The translations under genes and the position numbers were made by a program. Positions 61,181 through 64,000 of a stretch of 64,000 bases of DNA are shown here, in pieces. Every line of letters starts with the position of its first letter. Within the stretch, counting starts at the first letter, position 1. The notes beneath the pieces are model-generated. The model was not told where the DNA came from and did not search any database. It worked only from the letters and a program-made list of their open reading frames with translations. This stretch comes from Ferruginibacter lapsinanis (lineage in GTDB: Bacteria; Bacteroidota; Bacteroidia; Chitinophagales; Chitinophagaceae): positions 2,654,501 through 2,718,500 of the forward strand of contig NZ_CP086063.1 in the NCBI RefSeq assembly GCF_020783315.1, written 5' to 3'.

Positions 61181-62295
61181 GCAATAAAGTTTTTTATTTC
61201 TTCAACCAACATATCTATTTCATTGACAGTATTGAAAGTATGCAAACTTATGCGTAATCGTTCTGTGCCTACCGGAACCGTTGGAGGCAGGATCGCTTTT
61301 ACAAAAAAGCCCTTATCTCTTAAATAATAGGAGAGTGCCTTTGTTTTAAAACTATCACCAACAATTATTCCCTGAATGGGAGAGCAACTATCAATAAATT
61401 GCAATCCCTTTGTTTTACCAACCGTTTCTCTAAAATGACTGATCAAATCAAATAAGTATTTTCTATCAGCTGTAGGCAACAATTGATATGCCTGCTGAAT
61501 TTGCAAAAATGTATGTGGAGGTAATGCTGTCGCAAAAATGAATGAACGTGCATTATTGATCAGGTAATTACGCAAAACATTACTCCCGGTAACAACAGCA
61601 CCATGTAAACCGATTGCTTTTCCGAAAGTATATACAGTGGCATATACATCATTTTGCAAATTGTATTTGCAAACCAAGCCATCACCTTTATCACCCAATA
61701 CACCAATGGCATGTGCTTCATCAACTAATAACAATGCATTGTATTTTTTGCATAGTTCGCTGATAGCAACCAATGGAGCTTCATCTCCATCCATTGAGTA
61801 AATAGATTCTACTGCAACAAAGATTTGCCCGGTTGCCTGTTGCATTTTTTTTTCCAGGTCAGCTACATCATTATGTTTGAACTTATATCGATTGGCATGG
61901 TTAAGCCTGATACCATCAATAATACTTGCATGAATTAATTCATCGGAAATGATGGTGTCGCCTTTGGTTGCAATACAGGAAAATAATCCAACATTCGCCA
62001 TATAGCCTGCATTAAAAATTAATGCAGCTTCAGCATGATGAAAGTCAGCAATAATTTTTTCTGTAGTTTCTGCTAATTCGGAATTGCCGGTAACCAGTCG
62101 TGAGCCGGTTGCTCCCGTTGGCTGGGTCTTTACTTCTATTGCTTGTAAAGCAGGGAGTTTGGAAAATCCTAAATAGTCGTTGGAGCTAAAATCAATTCTA
62201 TTACCTACAGTAACTAACTCACGTGATAAACCACTTGCTTCTCTGGCATCCAACTTTTGTTGTAAGGTTATATCAAAACGTTGATTAGCATTCAC
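61177..62295 (-). CDS. bioF: 8-amino-7-oxononanoate synthase
   Basis: A 372-residue PLP enzyme condensing pimeloyl-ACP or -CoA with alanine. Features: IDFSSNDYLGFSKLP, GATGSRLVTGNSELAETTEK, LIFNAGYMANVG, LLLVDEAHAIGVLGDKG and the PLP Lys in YTFGKAIGLHGAVV, then FSTAL-like FIFATALPPHT. Length matches the family. It follows bioB by 34 bases in the bio operon. Confidence 0.96.
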   Translation of the reverse strand: MNANQRFDITLQQKLDAREASGLSRELVTVGNRIDFSSNDYLGFSKLPALQAIEVKTQPTGATGSRLVTGNSELAETTEKIIADFHHAEAALIFNAGYMANVGLFSCIATKGDTIISDELIHASIIDGIRLNHANRYKFKHNDVADLEKKMQQATGQIFVAVESIYSMDGDEAPLVAISELCKKYNALLLVDEAHAIGVLGDKGDGLVCKYNLQNDVYATVYTFGKAIGLHGAVVTGSNVLRNYLINNARSFIFATALPPHTFLQIQQAYQLLPTADRKYLFDLISHFRETVGKTKGLQFIDSCSPIQGIIVGDSFKTKALSYYLRDKGFFVKAILPPTVPVGTERLRISLHTFNTVNEIDMLVEEIKNFIA

Positions 62296-62329
62296 AATAA
62301 GGTAGTTTGTTGATGAAGGAGGTTTCTCC

Positions 62330-63307
62330 TTAGTTGCTAACGGCTTCTTTAAAAGGTTTACGTGGTGTTAAACCAAGCATTTTAAACATCTGCATATCTA
62401 CATCAAAATCAGGATTAGGTGTAGTTAATAATTTTTCTCCTGCAAAAATAGAATTAGCACCAGCCATAAAACAAAGTGCCTGTTCAGCTACACTCATCTC
62501 ATTTCTGCCAGCCGATAAACGCACCACGCTTTTTGGCATGATGATCCTTGCAGTAGCAATCATTCTTAATACTTCATCAATAGGTACGATCTGATTGTCC
62601 TGTAATGGGGTTCCTTCTACCGGTACCAACCGGTTGATCGGTACAGAATCGGGGTGAACTTCCATTGTAGATAAAGTATGTAACATTTTTACTCTGTCAT
62701 CATCCGTTTCACCCAAACCAACAATACCTCCACAACATACACTTAGCTTGGCTTTCCGCACATTATTCAGTGTGTTGATGCGATCATCAAAAGTTCTGGT
62801 GGTAATAATATCACCATATTTATCGCTACTGGTATCAATATTATGATTGTAGGCAAAACATCCTGCTTCTTTCAGTCTTTCGGCCTGTTCGTACGTCAGC
62901 ATACCCAATGTACAGCATACTTCTAATCCCATGTCATTTACTTCAGTTACCATTTCCAACACACGGTCAAAATCTTTGTTATCTCTTACTTCTCTCCAGG
63001 CAGCTCCCATACAAAGTCTTGATGCTCCGTTTGCTTTCGCCACTTCAGCTCTTGCTTTTACTTTTTCTACCGTCATCAACGGTTCTACTTCTATATCAGT
63101 TTGGTAACGGGCAGCTTGCGGACAATACGCACAGTCTTCTTTACATCCTCCGGTTTTAATAGAGATCAGGCTACTGATCTGTACTTCGCTGTAGGCCTTA
63201 TTTTGGCGGTGAACCGAGGCTGCTTCAAAGATCAGATCCAGCAGTGGACGGTAATAGATATCTTTTATTTCTTCTAAAGTCCAGTCGTTTCTAAGCGTAA
63301 TTCCCAT
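62330..63307 (-). CDS. bioB: Biotin synthase
   Basis: A 325-residue radical-SAM enzyme inserting sulfur into dethiobiotin. The cluster-binding motif is Cys55-x3-Cys59-x2-Cys62 ([17 protein letters not shown]). It continues with [35 protein letters not shown], the AYNHNIDTS and [14 protein letters not shown] stretches and [12 protein letters not shown], all BioB. It is the first gene of bioB-bioF-bioD-bioA, behind a -7 box at 63331-63338. No bioC or bioH is present in the window. Confidence 0.98.
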   Translation of the reverse strand: MGITLRNDWTLEEIKDIYYRPLLDLIFEAASVHRQNKAYSEVQISSLISIKTGGCKEDCAYCPQAARYQTDIEVEPLMTVEKVKARAEVAKANGASRLCMGAAWREVRDNKDFDRVLEMVTEVNDMGLEVCCTLGMLTYEQAERLKEAGCFAYNHNIDTSSDKYGDIITTRTFDDRINTLNNVRKAKLSVCCGGIVGLGETDDDRVKMLHTLSTMEVHPDSVPINRLVPVEGTPLQDNQIVPIDEVLRMIATARIIMPKSVVRLSAGRNEMSVAEQALCFMAGANSIFAGEKLLTTPNPDFDVDMQMFKMLGLTPRKPFKEAVSN

Positions 63308-63330
63308 GGTATGAAATTAATATTTTTTTG

Positions 63331-63357
63331 CAAATATAAAAGTTTACAATGATTCAA
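63331..63357 (-). promoter_or_regulatory. Promoter of the biotin operon
   Basis: On the minus strand TTG (63357-63355) and TATATTTG (63338-63331) are 16 bases apart; the -7 box is perfect and lies 24 bases before the bioB ATG. No biotin-repressor palindrome is evident. Confidence 0.55.
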
Positions 63358-63426
63358 TAGATATATAGAATCGTTTAGTGCGTTGAGTCATTTAACTTCA
63401 GATGACTTAAACCATTAAACAATAAT

Positions 63427-64000
63427 TTAATATTGTTCATTCTCGTTGGGGAAATCTCTGCTTTTAACATCCGAAACATATTGCTGTACAGCTCGCTTTA
63501 TTTGTTCATCCAGGTTAAGATATCTGCGTAAAAAACGAGGTTTAAAATCTGTGTTGATACCCAGCATATCGTGCATTACCAATACTTGTCCATCACAATC
63601 CCCTCCGGCACCAATACCAATAGTAGGAATAGAAAGACTTTCACTTACCTGCTTAGCCAATGCAGCTGGAATTTTTTCCAAAACTATTGCAAAGCATCCA
63701 GCCTGTTGTAATAACAAAGCGTCTTTTCTCAATTTATCAGCTTCCTCTTCTCCGGTAGCTCTTACAACATAGGTTCCGAATTTATTGATGGATTGCGGTG
63801 TTAATCCTAAATGTCCCATTACCGGGATACCTGCACTTACGATCTTTTTTACAGAATCGATGATCTCTTCGCCACCTTCCAGTTTTACGGTATGGCCACC
63901 ACTTTCTTTCATTATTTTGATGGCAGATGCCAGGGCTATTTCAGAATTAGATTGATAATATCCAAATGGGATATCAACAACGATCAAGCATCTTTCTCTT
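63427..64000 (-). CDS. panB: 3-methyl-2-oxobutanoate hydroxymethyltransferase, C-terminal part
   Basis: The frame is open to the right edge, so the N-terminus lies beyond the window; the visible start is about at [16 protein letters not shown]. PanB, a folate-dependent TIM barrel, adds a hydroxymethyl group to ketoisovalerate in pantothenate synthesis. Visible motifs: [54 protein letters not shown] and [22 protein letters not shown]. It is the last gene of its transcript in view, with a 119-base gap to bioB. Confidence 0.96.
   Translation of the reverse strand, partial: RERCLIVVDIPFGYYQSNSEIALASAIKIMKESGGHTVKLEGGEEIIDSVKKIVSAGIPVMGHLGLTPQSINKFGTYVVRATGEEEADKLRKDALLLQQAGCFAIVLEKIPAALAKQVSESLSIPTIGIGAGGDCDGQVLVMHDMLGINTDFKPRFLRRYLNLDEQIKRAVQQYVSDVKSRDFPNENEQY

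Noticed and set aside
58588-63307. Absence of bioC and bioH as a sign of a novel pathway
   Set aside because: Only 64 kb is visible; those genes may lie elsewhere. Kept only as a question under the diiron gene.

Overview
The window reads as chromosomal DNA of a Bacteroidota bacterium, most likely from the Chitinophagaceae side of the phylum. Evidence: AT-rich sequence; promoters with the phylum's -7 box TAnnTTTG and few Shine-Dalgarno sites; many Bacteroidota-type surface proteins (FISUMP domains, T9SS-like sorting tail, IPT/TIG and FG-GAP repeats, NVGIG-type adhesins, PepSY-like lipoprotein, GldM-like domain); and class Ia ribonucleotide reductase genes behind a cobalamin riboswitch. The genus cannot be fixed from sequence reading alone.

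Layout. 1-4.3 kb: a partial gene, an MTHFR-like oxidoreductase, hypothetical genes, YqgE and a tRNA-Leu. 4.4-6.3 kb: an anomalous segment with a 17-unit 21-bp tandem array and an A/C-rich gene, bracketed by two copies of a structured repeat whose middle stem covaries. 6.6-9.7 kb: a lipoprotein, then a probable sulfur-redox set (Tat-exported DsrE-like protein, TsdA-like dihaem cytochrome c, secreted DsrE protein). 9.9-19.7 kb: secreted metalloprotease, lipoproteins, GH13 amylase, a YtxH/holin-like envelope operon and a 128-bp duplicated repeat. 19.9-32.4 kb: four large secreted proteins sharing one C-terminal domain (one looks like a GH87 alpha-1,3-glucanase), plus a DMT exporter and a beta-barrel protein.

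32.4-38.4 kb is the most plastic part: a 45-bp array, REP-like palindromes, a three-gene cassette (SRPBCC, DinB, GlxA-type regulator) enclosed by a perfect 20-bp inverted repeat, an IS3-family element with a frameshift site, and the 5' stub of a probable DUF4393 gene. 38.4-50.8 kb is mostly housekeeping: ahcY with a divergent Lrp regulator, SIMPL protein, GNAT, valS, CDF and VIT1-type transporters, rocD, a VOC protein and an ALDH7 dehydrogenase. 50.8-54.7 kb encodes a 1274-residue FISUMP surface protein.

54.8-64 kb holds the clearest metabolic logic. A cobalamin riboswitch precedes nrdB-nrdA, so the B12-independent reductase is probably shut down when B12 is plentiful. Convergent to it are the biotin genes bioB-bioF-bioD-bioA, followed by a ferritin-like diiron protein of unknown role with its own promoter; panB (pantothenate) starts beyond the right edge. 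Assignments rest on reading motifs; no database search was run.
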